The notes beneath the pieces are model-generated. The model was not told the origin of the DNA and searched no databases. It saw only the letters and a list, made by a program, of their open reading frames with translations. From assembly GCA_023457255.1 (NCBI GenBank), contig JAEWMB010000033.1, positions 197,315-261,314 of the forward strand: 64,000 nt of DNA. The letters are read 5' to 3'. Position numbers and translations under genes: made by a program. Origin of the DNA: Bacillota bacterium (lineage in GTDB: Bacteria > Bacillota > Clostridia > Lachnospirales > Lachnospiraceae). Of the stretch, positions 27,572 to 36,263 are shown piece after piece; position 1 is the first letter of the stretch, and the number at the start of each line of letters is the position of its first letter.

Positions 27572-28748
27572 AAAGCTTCACCCCCCTGTATCTTGCAATA
27601 GCAGCAACATCCTTGTCTCCGCGCCCTGAGATATTCACCACTAAAATACTGTCTTTCTCCATCGTAGGAGCCAGTTTCTTTGCATATGCAACAGCATGAG
27701 CACTTTCAATTGCCGGTATAATGCCCTCTGTTCTTGAAAGATATTCAAACGCCTCTACTGCTTCTTCGTCTGTAACCGGCACATACGTAGCTCGTCTGGT
27801 ATCATGTAACATTGCATGCTCCGGTCCGATGCCGGGATAATCAAGCCCCGCAGAAATAGAGTAAACGGGAGCGATCTGCCCATATTCATCCTGGCAAAAG
27901 TAAGACTTCATTCCATGAAAGATACCCTCTGTACCATTTGCAATTGTAGCCGCATTTTTCGGATTGTCTACCCCAAGCCCCGCTGCCTCACAGCCATATA
28001 AGGCTACACCAGGATCATTTAGGAATTCATAAAATGCTCCCATAGCATTGCTTCCTCCTCCAACACAGGCAATAATAGCGTCCGGAAGTCTTCCCTCCCT
28101 TTCCTGCAACTGTTCTTTGACTTCCTTACCAATTACTTTCTGAAAATCACGGACTATCGTCGGAAATGGATGAGGTCCCATCACAGAACCTAAGACATAA
28201 AGAGTATCCTCTACCCTTTTGGTCCACTCACGCATTGTTTCGTTGACTGCATCCTTTAAGGTCATAGTTCCTGAGGTTACGGGATGTACTTTGGCACCTA
28301 ACAGCTCCATTCGGTAGACATTGAGTGCCTGCCGGTCTGTATCCTCTTTCCCCATAAAAATTTCACACTCCAGCCCCATAAGCGCTGCTGCTGTCGCTGT
28401 CGCCACACCATGCTGACCGGCTCCGGTTTCTGCTATAACACGTGTTTTTCCCATTTTTTTTGCCAGTAATACCTGGCCTAACACATTATTAATCTTATGA
28501 GAACCCGTATGATTTAAATCTTCCCGCTTTAAGTATATCTTAGCCCCTGAAAGATCATCCGTCATCTTCTCAGCATAATATAACAGCGATGGCCTTCCTG
28601 CATATTCACGGTATAAGGTGTCCAGTTCCTTGCAAAAATCAGGATCCCTTTTAAAATACTCATATGCCTTTTCTACCTCTAAAACCGCATTCATTAAAGT
28701 CTCCGGTACATATTGACCGCCATATTGAAGAAATCTTCCTTTTTTCAT
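27564..28748 (-). CDS. trpB: Tryptophan synthase beta chain
   Basis: 394 residues from ATG at 28748, five bases after GAGGG (ATG at 28760 is less likely). PLP enzyme joining indole and serine. '[15 protein letters not shown]' start, PLP lysine in '[11 protein letters not shown]', '[13 protein letters not shown]', 'GGGSNAMG' phosphate loop and 'ISGRGDKD' at the C-terminus. This is the standard TrpB1 type that pairs with TrpA, consistent with the overlapping trpA. Confidence 0.97.
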   Translation of the reverse strand: MKKGRFLQYGGQYVPETLMNAVLEVEKAYEYFKRDPDFCKELDTLYREYAGRPSLLYYAEKMTDDLSGAKIYLKREDLNHTGSHKINNVLGQVLLAKKMGKTRVIAETGAGQHGVATATAAALMGLECEIFMGKEDTDRQALNVYRMELLGAKVHPVTSGTMTLKDAVNETMREWTKRVEDTLYVLGSVMGPHPFPTIVRDFQKVIGKEVKEQLQEREGRLPDAIIACVGGGSNAMGAFYEFLNDPGVALYGCEAAGLGVDNPKNAATIANGTEGIFHGMKSYFCQDEYGQIAPVYSISAGLDYPGIGPEHAMLHDTRRATYVPVTDEEAVEAFEYLSRTEGIIPAIESAHAVAYAKKLAPTMEKDSILVVNISGRGDKDVAAIARYRGVKLYD

Positions 28749-28804
28749 GTTTTCCCTCATTTCCGTACTTGCATACCTGTGTGATTACCCTTTTCTATAC
28801 CAGC

Positions 28805-29494
28805 TTAAAAAACTTTTGAAGCTGCAAGGAGGAATTCTTTTACTTTTTTTTCATCCTTTTCTCCCATACTTTCCACTCCGCTGCTTACATCCAGTCCGAA
28901 AGGCTTTAATCTATTATCGAAAAGACTTATGTTTTGTGCTGTTAATCCTCCTGCTATAAAATAAGGCTTTTGTAAACCCTCCCTCCTATAGTCAGGCTCT
29001 TCTTTCCCACCGCCCAGCTCTTCTTTCCCATCGTCCAGCCCCTCTTTATAGACCTCTGTCAGCACGGTTTCATCAAACCGCTTTCCTTCTCCTCCATAGC
29101 TGTATGCGCTGTACGTATCATATAAAAAATAATCGCAGGGTAACGTCAGTGCATCTATGATTTGCTCTGCAGATTGAACACGAACCGCCTTAATCACAGG
29201 TACTCCTATCTGCAATTTTAATGCTTTCAAATAATCTCTGTCTTCATCTCCGTGAAGCTGAACCAACTGTATTATATTTTTTTCGCACATCTTTGCTATT
29301 GTTTCAATGGATTCATTTACAAAGACGCCAACCGCTTGAATTTCTCTTGATAGTTCCCTCCGCAGGGACAGAGCAATCTCCTCATTGATTTTTCTTTTTT
29401 CACCCGCAAATACGAAGCCTGCATAATCCGGAGAATACTTATTCACAATTTCAATCTCTCGAAGAGACTTTAATCCACAAATCTTTGTTTTCAT
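28805..29494 (-). CDS. trpF: Phosphoribosylanthranilate isomerase with a short repeat insertion
   Basis: 229 residues from ATG at 29494 (AAGGAG seven bases upstream). Converts phosphoribosylanthranilate to CdRP. Catalytic Cys in 'KICGLKS', 'AGFVFAGEKRK', 'VQLHGDE', 'LYDTYS', 'IAGGLTAQNI' and 'DVSSGVES'. Between 'FDETVLTEVYKEG' and 'QKPYFIAGGL' there is a hydrophilic insertion of about 20 residues containing two copies of a 7-residue unit (GKEEL/GKEEP type), matched by a 21-base DNA tandem repeat at 28996-29037. The insertion is in a surface loop before a core strand, so activity is probably kept. Confidence 0.93.
   Translation of the reverse strand: MKTKICGLKSLREIEIVNKYSPDYAGFVFAGEKRKINEEIALSLRRELSREIQAVGVFVNESIETIAKMCEKNIIQLVQLHGDEDRDYLKALKLQIGVPVIKAVRVQSAEQIIDALTLPCDYFLYDTYSAYSYGGEGKRFDETVLTEVYKEGLDDGKEELGGGKEEPDYRREGLQKPYFIAGGLTAQNISLFDNRLKPFGLDVSSGVESMGEKDEKKVKEFLLAASKVF
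28996..29037. repeat. Two 21-base tandem units inside trpF
   Basis: GCTCTTCTTTCCCA followed by seven bases, twice (28996-29016 and 29017-29037), with two mismatches between copies. The unit is a multiple of three and keeps frame. Confidence 0.75.
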
Positions 29495-29532
29495 CCACAT
29501 TCTCCTTAGTTCTGTTCTTATTTGCGCAGCCT

Positions 29533-30348
29533 CTAAAGCAGGCTTTTCAGATTTTGTATCCTATCCTTTTTATTCACTGCTTTCATTAAGGTCTCACCGA
29601 TTAAAACTCCGTTTACATTGGCTTCCTTTAGTTCTTTTATCTGTTCCTGTGTGGAAATGCCGCTTTCCGCAATAAAAATAATTTCCTTTGGTACAAGGGC
29701 TCGTAGTCTCAAGCTATTCTCAATAGAGACCTCAAAGGTTGCTAAATTACGGTTATTCACACCGATTACCCTGGCACCACATTTTAATGCCTTCTTCACT
29801 TCTTCTTCATCATGTGTCTCCACTAATGCACTTAATCCCAGTTCATTGCAGATCCCAAGAAACCTGGTTAACTGTTCCTCTGATAAAATGGATACAATAA
29901 ATAAAACACAATCCGCCCCAAGTAACTTAGCTTGATAGATCTGATAAGCCTCCAGAATAAAGTCTTTTCGAAGAACAGGAATTTTAACTGTTTTTTTTAC
30001 TTCCATCAAGTAGTCATCACTACCAAGAAAAAAGGTTGGTTCCGTTAGTACCGATATCGCCGCTGCACCGCCTTCTTCATACTCTCTCGCTATTAAAACC
30101 GGTGTAAAATCTTTTGCTATCAAGCCTTTGGACGGAGATGCCTTTTTAATCTCACAAAGAAAATTAATACCGGGTCTGCTCATAGCTTCTTCAAAACATA
30201 ATTTACCGGGTATTATGGAAGCAGGGCTGCCAAATCCTTGCCTTAGGGCCATCTTAGCCGCACTCATCTTTATAACTTCTTCCGGATACTTTAGCTTTTC
30301 TTGTTTGATTCTATCTTTTGTTGCTTTTACTATTCTTTCTAAAATCAT
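29533..30348 (-). CDS. trpC: Indole-3-glycerol phosphate synthase
   Basis: 271 residues, stand-alone (not fused to TrpF). Ring closure and decarboxylation of CdRP. 'FLCEIKKASPSKGLI' with the catalytic Lys, 'SVLTEPTFFLGS', 'VLRKDFI', 'GVNNRNLATFEV', 'ESGISTQEQI' and 'GVLIGETLMKA'. Starts four bases after the trpD stop with GGAGG upstream, so tightly coupled. Confidence 0.96.
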   Translation of the reverse strand: MILERIVKATKDRIKQEKLKYPEEVIKMSAAKMALRQGFGSPASIIPGKLCFEEAMSRPGINFLCEIKKASPSKGLIAKDFTPVLIAREYEEGGAAAISVLTEPTFFLGSDDYLMEVKKTVKIPVLRKDFILEAYQIYQAKLLGADCVLFIVSILSEEQLTRFLGICNELGLSALVETHDEEEVKKALKCGARVIGVNNRNLATFEVSIENSLRLRALVPKEIIFIAESGISTQEQIKELKEANVNGVLIGETLMKAVNKKDRIQNLKSLL

Positions 30349-30351
30349 AGC

Positions 30352-31362
30352 TTACCTCCGATTTGACAGTTCTACAAATTTTTCAAGCTGATGGAGTGCC
30401 TTCTTGCTATCGATTATTTCTGCTGCAATTTTTGCGGCCTCCTGTAATGTAATATTATCTCTTATCATATAGATACAGGCAGCCGCATTAAAGATAACCG
30501 CATCCCTTTTTGGTCCTTTTTCACCGTTTAGAATAGCCTTTGTGATTGCAGCATTTTCTGCCGGAGAGCCACCAGCAAGATCTTCCTTCTTACACTTAGT
30601 TAATCCAATTTGCTTCGGCTCTAATATATAGTCGTACAGTTTTCCATCCCGTATTTCACAGCATACGGTCTGATGGCTGAGCGAAATCTCATCCAAGCCA
30701 TCTCTTCCATATACCACCATGCCCCGTTTTACTCCAAGCTTTAATAAAACCCTAGCCAATGGTTTCACTAATGCTTCTTCATAAACACCCAGAAGTTCTA
30801 AATTTGCCCCTGCAGGATTTGCGAGCGGACCAAGAATATTAAAAATAGTTCGAATCCCAAGTTCTCTTCTCACCGGTGCAACAAACTTCATTGCACTATG
30901 ATAGGTTTGAGCAAACATAAAACACAGACCGATTTCTTCTAAAATCCTTGCACTCTCAAGTGGTGTCAGCATAATATTGACACCCAGCGCTTCAAGAACA
31001 TCTGCCGCACCACACTTACTGGAAACACATCGATTTCCATGCTTAGCAACCGGAATTCCTGCTGCAGAGACTACAAAGCCCGTAGTTGTTGAGATATTAA
31101 AGGTATTTGCTTCATCCCCCCCTGTCCCAACGATTTCGAGTACATCCATATTATGAAGTAATCTCACACAGTGCTTTCTCATTCCTGCTGCACTTGCTGT
31201 AATTTCATCAATCGTTTCCCCCTTCATACGAAGTGCGGTAAGGTAAGAACCTATTAAAACATTGGAAGCCTCTCCGCTCATAATCTCATCCATTACCTGC
31301 TCTGCCACTTCATAGCTTAAATCTTCTTTATTCACTAATTGATAAATTGCTTCCTTAATCAT
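30352..31362 (-). CDS. trpD: Anthranilate phosphoribosyltransferase
   Basis: 336 residues. Transfers phosphoribose from PRPP to anthranilate. 'EIVGTGGDEANTFNISTTTG' is the PRPP/Mg motif; 'KHGNRCVSSKCGAADVLEALG' (in part) and 'NILGPLANPAGA' follow the family. Not fused to trpG. Start has GAGGG upstream; a gap of 107 bases separates it from trpG. Confidence 0.96.
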   Translation of the reverse strand: MIKEAIYQLVNKEDLSYEVAEQVMDEIMSGEASNVLIGSYLTALRMKGETIDEITASAAGMRKHCVRLLHNMDVLEIVGTGGDEANTFNISTTTGFVVSAAGIPVAKHGNRCVSSKCGAADVLEALGVNIMLTPLESARILEEIGLCFMFAQTYHSAMKFVAPVRRELGIRTIFNILGPLANPAGANLELLGVYEEALVKPLARVLLKLGVKRGMVVYGRDGLDEISLSHQTVCCEIRDGKLYDYILEPKQIGLTKCKKEDLAGGSPAENAAITKAILNGEKGPKRDAVIFNAAACIYMIRDNITLQEAAKIAAEIIDSKKALHQLEKFVELSNRR

Positions 31363-31469
31363 ACTTTTCCCTCATTTCTGTATACACAAGCCTGTGAATC
31401 AAGCACAGATGCAAACTTTACTGCAAAGTTACAATTAGAATACCCCTCAAACTTTTCCTTTCCACAAAT

Positions 31470-32051
31470 TTAAGGATGGGTAATTTTTAGAAAATTCTCC
31501 ATTATGGTCTTCCCATTCGGTGTCAGCACAGATTCCGGATGAAATTGCACTCCGTAAATTTGGTAATGCTTATGCTCTACCGCCATAACCTCTCCATCCT
31601 GCGCCACTGCAGTCACTTTAAGTTCTTTTGGTATAGTTTCCCTCACCGCTGCCAGGGAATGGTACCTCGCAACTGAAAAGGTTTCCTCAAGCCCCTGAAA
31701 TAGCTTACTTCCTGAATCCACCATTACTATACTTTGCTTCCCTTGCATCATTGTTTTTGCATAAGAGATACTGGCTCCAAATACTTCGCATATGGCTTGA
31801 TGCCCAAGACATACCCCCAAAATTGGTACCTTTTTATAAAATCTTCTAATTACTTCTTCACATATGCCTGCATCCTTCGGTTTCCCGGGACCAGGAGACA
31901 GAATGATATGAGAAGGGTTTAATTGTTCGATTTGCTGCACTGACATCTCATCATTCCGAACTACCAAAAATTCTTGCCTTTGTTCAATTGATCCGATTAA
32001 TTGCACTAAGTTATAAGTAAAACTATCGTAATTATCAAGGAATAGTATCAT
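31470..32051 (-). CDS. trpG: Anthranilate synthase glutamine amidotransferase subunit
   Basis: 193 residues. Class I glutaminase: 'DNYDSFTYNLVQ', 'SPGPGKPKDAG', nucleophile in 'GVCLGHQAI', and 'YGVQFHPESVLT' with the His-Glu pair. Supplies ammonia to TrpE. Overlaps trpE by four bases with GGGAGGT inside trpE. The para-aminobenzoate enzyme PabA is a close relative, but operon position supports TrpG. Confidence 0.95.
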   Translation of the reverse strand: MILFLDNYDSFTYNLVQLIGSIEQRQEFLVVRNDEMSVQQIEQLNPSHIILSPGPGKPKDAGICEEVIRRFYKKVPILGVCLGHQAICEVFGASISYAKTMMQGKQSIVMVDSGSKLFQGLEETFSVARYHSLAAVRETIPKELKVTAVAQDGEVMAVEHKHYQIYGVQFHPESVLTPNGKTIMENFLKITHP

Positions 32052-33514
32052 AATCGTTCTACCTCCCCGGCTCTAAGAATTGCATCAATCACTGCGGCTG
32101 CCTTATGATTTGTTTCTTCATACTCGAGTTCACTGTTACTCTCCGCAACAATACCGGCACCTGCTTGCACATAAACTTTATCTTCCTTCTTAACCGCCGT
32201 TCGGATTGCAATACAAAAATCCAAATTTCCGGAAAGGTCAAAATACCCTATCGCACCTCCATAGATTCCCCTTGGATTCTTTTCCAACTCTTCAATAATC
32301 TCACAAGCACGAATCTTCGGTGCTCCGGTCAGAGTTCCTGCAGGAAAGGAAGCGATCAAGGCATCACAGCCATCCATACCTTCTCTTAGCCTTCCGCCGA
32401 CCTTAGAAGTAATATGCATTACCTTAGAATAATGATGCACCTTTCGATATTCCTCTACTACGACCGATTGATAAGCTGCCACTCTTCCGACGTCATTTCT
32501 TGCCAAATCAACTAACATATTATGCTCTGCAAGCTCTTTTTCATCTTGGAGAAGTTCCTTTTCTAACCTTTCATCCTCCGCACTTGTACCCCCTCTTGGT
32601 CTGGTGCCTGCAATAGGGAAGATAGTAACTTCCCGGTCAATCACCTTGACTAAAGTTTCTGGTGAGGAACCGGCAATCTCAAGGTCACCGAAGTGAATAA
32701 AGTACATATATGGAGATGGATTCGTCGTCCTTAATACACGATATGCACTCATCAGACTGTTTTTATAGGTGGCTTCCATTCTTCTGGAGATAACCCCCTG
32801 AAAGATATCCCCCTCCTTAATGTAATGCTTTGTTTTCTCCACAATGGCAAGATACTCTTCCTTGGTTATATTACTTTGAAAAACAGGTGCTTCCTCCTTA
32901 GTCTGAACGGTCTGTGGTACTGTTTCGGCAAGCAGCGCTTCCAGCGCTTCGATACGATTTACCGCCTCTTCATACCCCTTTTTTCCTTCTTTTGATGGAT
33001 AATGGTCAATCAGATACATCTTTTGCTTTACGTGATCAAATGCTATCACCTCCAGATAGAGCTGTAACAAAAATTCCTCGAAACCACTCTCTCTAAGGAG
33101 TAATTTTGGTTCCATTCTTCCAATCATCTCATATCCGAAATATCCAACCAGCCCTCCTGAAAACGTTGGAAGATTCGAAAGCTTTGGCGCTTTGTACTCA
33201 TCAAGCAGACGGCGAATCACCTGCATGCTGTTTCCCGTTTGTTCTATAGCTTCTTCCCCGAAGCCTTTTTTAAGAAAAACCTTGCCGCCTTTACCAAATA
33301 GTTTTAGCACAGGGGCAAATCCGAGAAAGGAATAGCGGCCCCATCGCTCATTTCCCTCTGCACTTTCAAATAAGTAATAGTCTTTGGCGCGTAACGACAG
33401 TTTCTGCATTACTAAGATTGGCGTTGTCTGATCGGAATAGATTTCTTTATATACCGGAACATATCGAAAATTTTGTTCCAGTTCTGTCATTTCCTCATAC
33501 CTTGGTAATACCAT
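32048..33514 (-). CDS. trpE: Anthranilate synthase component I
   Basis: 488 residues from ATG at 33514, eight bases after AAGGAGG; the frame continues to 33535 but that part holds the ribosome site. Chorismate to anthranilate. Chorismate-binding core with '[14 protein letters not shown]', 'SPETLVKV', '[10 protein letters not shown]', '[22 protein letters not shown]' (in part), '[13 protein letters not shown]' and '[11 protein letters not shown]'. The N-terminal '[18 protein letters not shown]'-like segment (here '[16 protein letters not shown]') is the tryptophan feedback site region. First gene of the operon behind the Trp T-box. Confidence 0.95.
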   Translation of the reverse strand: MVLPRYEEMTELEQNFRYVPVYKEIYSDQTTPILVMQKLSLRAKDYYLFESAEGNERWGRYSFLGFAPVLKLFGKGGKVFLKKGFGEEAIEQTGNSMQVIRRLLDEYKAPKLSNLPTFSGGLVGYFGYEMIGRMEPKLLLRESGFEEFLLQLYLEVIAFDHVKQKMYLIDHYPSKEGKKGYEEAVNRIEALEALLAETVPQTVQTKEEAPVFQSNITKEEYLAIVEKTKHYIKEGDIFQGVISRRMEATYKNSLMSAYRVLRTTNPSPYMYFIHFGDLEIAGSSPETLVKVIDREVTIFPIAGTRPRGGTSAEDERLEKELLQDEKELAEHNMLVDLARNDVGRVAAYQSVVVEEYRKVHHYSKVMHITSKVGGRLREGMDGCDALIASFPAGTLTGAPKIRACEIIEELEKNPRGIYGGAIGYFDLSGNLDFCIAIRTAVKKEDKVYVQAGAGIVAESNSELEYEETNHKAAAVIDAILRAGEVERL

Positions 33515-33729
33515 TCCTTTCTCCTCCTTTTTCAATAATTACATAAGAATTTTATAAATCAGAATCCCGGATGTAGATAAAATATGATAAGATTACTTAG
33601 TTAAAGTGAAGATATTTCACCTCACAATACTACAGAAAAAGTACACATCTCATTATAGGGTGCTAAATTAAAATGGTGCTATTTTACCGCAGTGCCGGCC
33701 ATATTTTATTGAGAAATTCACAAGCAAAT

Positions 33730-34000
33730 AAAAAAAGCTTCTGCCCCTGAAACTAAGGGACAAAAGCTTAATACTTCTGCGATACCACCCAAATTGGTGC
33801 AATGCACCCACTCTCTTTGTATACTATCATATACACCCCGCTGATAACGGACAGGGTCCCCGTTGGCGTCTACTCCCTTATGGTTTCAAGCCACCCTCAC
33901 AAGTCCATTCACTAAATTCTACGAGTTTCCTCTGTCTTACCGTATCACACCAACCACGGCTCTCTGCAAAGACTTCCTCTAGCTACTTCTCTTGTTCATC
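33730..34000 (-). promoter_or_regulatory. T-box riboswitch, tryptophan, upstream of trp operon
   Basis: On minus: stem I start GATGAACAAGAGAAGTAGCTAG (20-base limit: core AAGAGAAGTAG), specifier loop GAATGGAC with TGG (Trp) followed by A at 33907-33905, T-box core TTTGGGTGGTATCGCAGAAG, then terminator stem AAGCTTTTGTCCCT/AGGGGCAGAAGCTT and TTTTTTTATTT (33730-33769). Uncharged tRNA-Trp should switch the operon on. From the terminator to trpE, about 215 bases show no further feature. Confidence 0.93.
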
Positions 34001-34039
34001 GGTTTTTACTATCTTGGATTTACTGATTTAATTGGCTAA

Positions 34040-34069
34040 AGTATATACCGGAACCTCCCAATTTGTCAA
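34040..34069 (-). promoter_or_regulatory. trp operon promoter
   Basis: TTGACA (34069-34064), 18 bases, TATACT (34045-34040). Confidence 0.75.
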
Positions 34070-34171
34070 GTAAAACTTTTAAATTTTTATTCCTAAGATA
34101 AATAGCCACCTATGCCGGTCAATCTTAAGAAAGTAGGAAATACTATTTTCGCCTTTATCATGTGAGCTTAT

Positions 34172-34651
34172 TTATGCTTTAAACCCACGATTGATATCAT
34201 CAGGGCTTAAGCTTGACTCATTTAATCTTCCCCTCCCATAGGTTAACCCTGCATAAATCTGCTGTGTATTTTGCATCATTGGCCCTGAGGTGTCTTGCTT
34301 TCCGACTTCTACGAAACCGACTCTTAAATCATTAATTAAATCAAGCATCTCCGGAAAATTCTGAGCACTTCGTGACATTAGGGCACAAATCAGTTTTTTA
34401 TTTAAGTATGAATATAGGCTTAGCAAATCGTATGCCAGTGGATAGCGATAGTCTAAGGCACCCATAAGCTGGTTTACAACACGACTTGCGTGTCTTAATT
34501 CTTTTTCATATGTTTTATAATCCTTCGCGTTAATTGCATCTGTCGCACTCTCTAAGTCTGCTTCTAAGATATCATAAAGAATAACAATGAGCTGGCTCTT
34601 GTTCGCTTGTGTGACTCTAACGGCGAATTCTTTCAATCGTTCCTTATTCAT
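34172..34651 (-). CDS. fliS: FliS-like flagellin export chaperone
   Basis: 159 residues from ATG at 34651 (GGAG five bases upstream; a GTG two codons earlier overlaps it). 'RVTQANKSQLIVILYDILEADLESA' (in part), a small all-helical fold, and a long C-terminal tail. Family members bind the disordered C-terminus of flagellin in the cytoplasm and prevent early assembly. It lies 93 bases after the flagellin gene, separated by a strong hairpin. The tail (about 50 residues after 'VGFVEVGKQD') is longer than in typical FliS, which is about 130 residues. Confidence 0.8.
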   Translation of the reverse strand: MNKERLKEFAVRVTQANKSQLIVILYDILEADLESATDAINAKDYKTYEKELRHASRVVNQLMGALDYRYPLAYDLLSLYSYLNKKLICALMSRSAQNFPEMLDLINDLRVGFVEVGKQDTSGPMMQNTQQIYAGLTYGRGRLNESSLSPDDINRGFKA

Positions 34652-34697
34652 CGCCACTCCGATCTTGGTTTTCCATTATCACCGTGTGAAGTTTAGA

Positions 34698-34732
34698 GTT
34701 TCTAAGGCGGTATCTTTTGCCGCCTTAGAAAC
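34698..34732 (-). terminator. Strong hairpin between flagellin and fliS
   Basis: GTTTCTAAGGCGG (34698-34710) pairs perfectly over 13 bases with CCGCCTTAGAAAC (34720-34732). No T run follows on minus (TCTAAACTTC), so it may stabilise the flagellin mRNA or cut transcription partly, giving more flagellin than FliS. Confidence 0.7.
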
Positions 34733-34744
34733 CCTCTTCATGCT

Positions 34745-36244
34745 TTAGCCTTGCAGTAAAGATAAAATATTCTGCGGTCTCTCATTTGCTTGTGCTAACA
34801 TAGCGGTACCCGCCTGTGCTAATACGTTTTTCTGAGTATAGGTAGACATTTCTTTTGCCATATCGGTATCCTCAATTCGAGATAGAGCCTCCGTGATATT
34901 TTCTGCACCAACATCTAAATTAGCGATTGCATGCTCCAAACGATTTTGATAAGCACCAAGTTTTGCTCGAATATCAGTTACCATAGTAATTGCTTTATCA
35001 AGGATAGCAATCGCATTAGAAGCCCCTTCTTGGGTACAGACATTTACTACATTCGTCCCAAGAGTATAGGTATCTACACGCGGAATACGTACTTCCATCG
35101 TCTGCCCCTCGTTTGCACCGATTTGAAGATCCATAGGACCGGCTTGTAAAACAGTAATGCTTACTTCATCAGAGCCGGCACCGTCTGTGATACTTGCTCC
35201 TGTATTGCCTACCGTTTGATCAGTAAATGTAGTTCCGGCAGCTCCAGGCGTAGTTTTAAATTTAATTTCAAAACCATCGCCGTCTGTTACGGTAATTATG
35301 TTACCATTACAAGAAGTCGTTGCAGTAGCGGAAAATCCATTTCCTAATGTCGCTTTCGCATCCACACCGGCCGCCTTGGCACCGCTTTGGCTAATTCCAA
35401 GTAAGTTACAAAGCTCCTCATTATCACAATGCATCTCAATTGACTGATTCGCACCATATTCCTTTGTCATAAATACAAGGGAACCGTTATCAATCGAACC
35501 ACTCTCATAACCTGCAAACTCCGGGTCCGTTGATGTTCCAACCTGAGCAAACACCTTGATGTTCATAGTATCACAGGCTTCACGGAGCTTTTCAAAAACC
35601 TGCTCCATAGTATCTCCGGCTTTCAGTTCAATTTCCGTACCATTAATATTAATAATTCCTGCCTGATCCTCTGTAATTTGGTCATAGAGTCCGCCTAATT
35701 GCATACCAGTCATAACTGCCTGTCTGGCATCGCCGATTATCTTAAATTTATAATCTTTTGCATCAACATTATCGGATAGTGAAATCATCTCAACATTAGT
35801 AGTGTTGGAATAACTCTGGCAATCTAAGTTTCCATTTAATAAAGGTTTGGTATTAAACTCGGTATCTGTGGAAATACGTGTAATTTCGTTATTGAGCTGA
35901 TTTATCTCTTTTTGAATAGCCAGACGATCCTCTGCCGTATTGGTTCCGTTTGCAGCTTGTACCGCAAGTTCCCTCATACGCTGCAGCATAGCACCAACCT
36001 CATTTAATGCTCCCTCTGCCGTCTGTATAACCGATACACCATCCGAAGCATTTCTTGAAGACTGTTCCAAACCTTCAATCTGTGTCTTCATCTTTTTTGA
36101 GATAGCAAGTCCCGCCGCATCATCAGAAGCACGGTTTATCCGGTAACCACTGCTTAATCTTTCTAAACTTTTATCTAATGCATTGTTTGTTATTTTTAAC
36201 TGGTTGTTACCGCGAAGTGCAGATATATTGTGGTTTATTCTCAT
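34745..36244 (-). CDS. Flagellin
   Basis: 499 residues. Conserved N-terminal D0/D1 ('MRINHNISALRGNNQLKITN', 'LERLSSGYRINRASDDAAGLA', each part of about 140 residues) and C-terminal D1/D0 ('LGAYQNRLEHAIANL', ending 'QANERPQNILSLLQG'). The middle 250 residues are the variable, surface-exposed part, rich in T, D, N and G. Exported by the flagellar type III system, with FliS downstream as chaperone. It follows the FliK-like gene by only 19 bases, so it is co-transcribed or has a promoter inside that gene; no SigD-type promoter was found in the gap. Confidence 0.95.
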   Translation of the reverse strand: MRINHNISALRGNNQLKITNNALDKSLERLSSGYRINRASDDAAGLAISKKMKTQIEGLEQSSRNASDGVSVIQTAEGALNEVGAMLQRMRELAVQAANGTNTAEDRLAIQKEINQLNNEITRISTDTEFNTKPLLNGNLDCQSYSNTTNVEMISLSDNVDAKDYKFKIIGDARQAVMTGMQLGGLYDQITEDQAGIININGTEIELKAGDTMEQVFEKLREACDTMNIKVFAQVGTSTDPEFAGYESGSIDNGSLVFMTKEYGANQSIEMHCDNEELCNLLGISQSGAKAAGVDAKATLGNGFSATATTSCNGNIITVTDGDGFEIKFKTTPGAAGTTFTDQTVGNTGASITDGAGSDEVSITVLQAGPMDLQIGANEGQTMEVRIPRVDTYTLGTNVVNVCTQEGASNAIAILDKAITMVTDIRAKLGAYQNRLEHAIANLDVGAENITEALSRIEDTDMAKEMSTYTQKNVLAQAGTAMLAQANERPQNILSLLQG

Positions 36245-36263
36245 CTCTTTTTCTTATCCTTTC

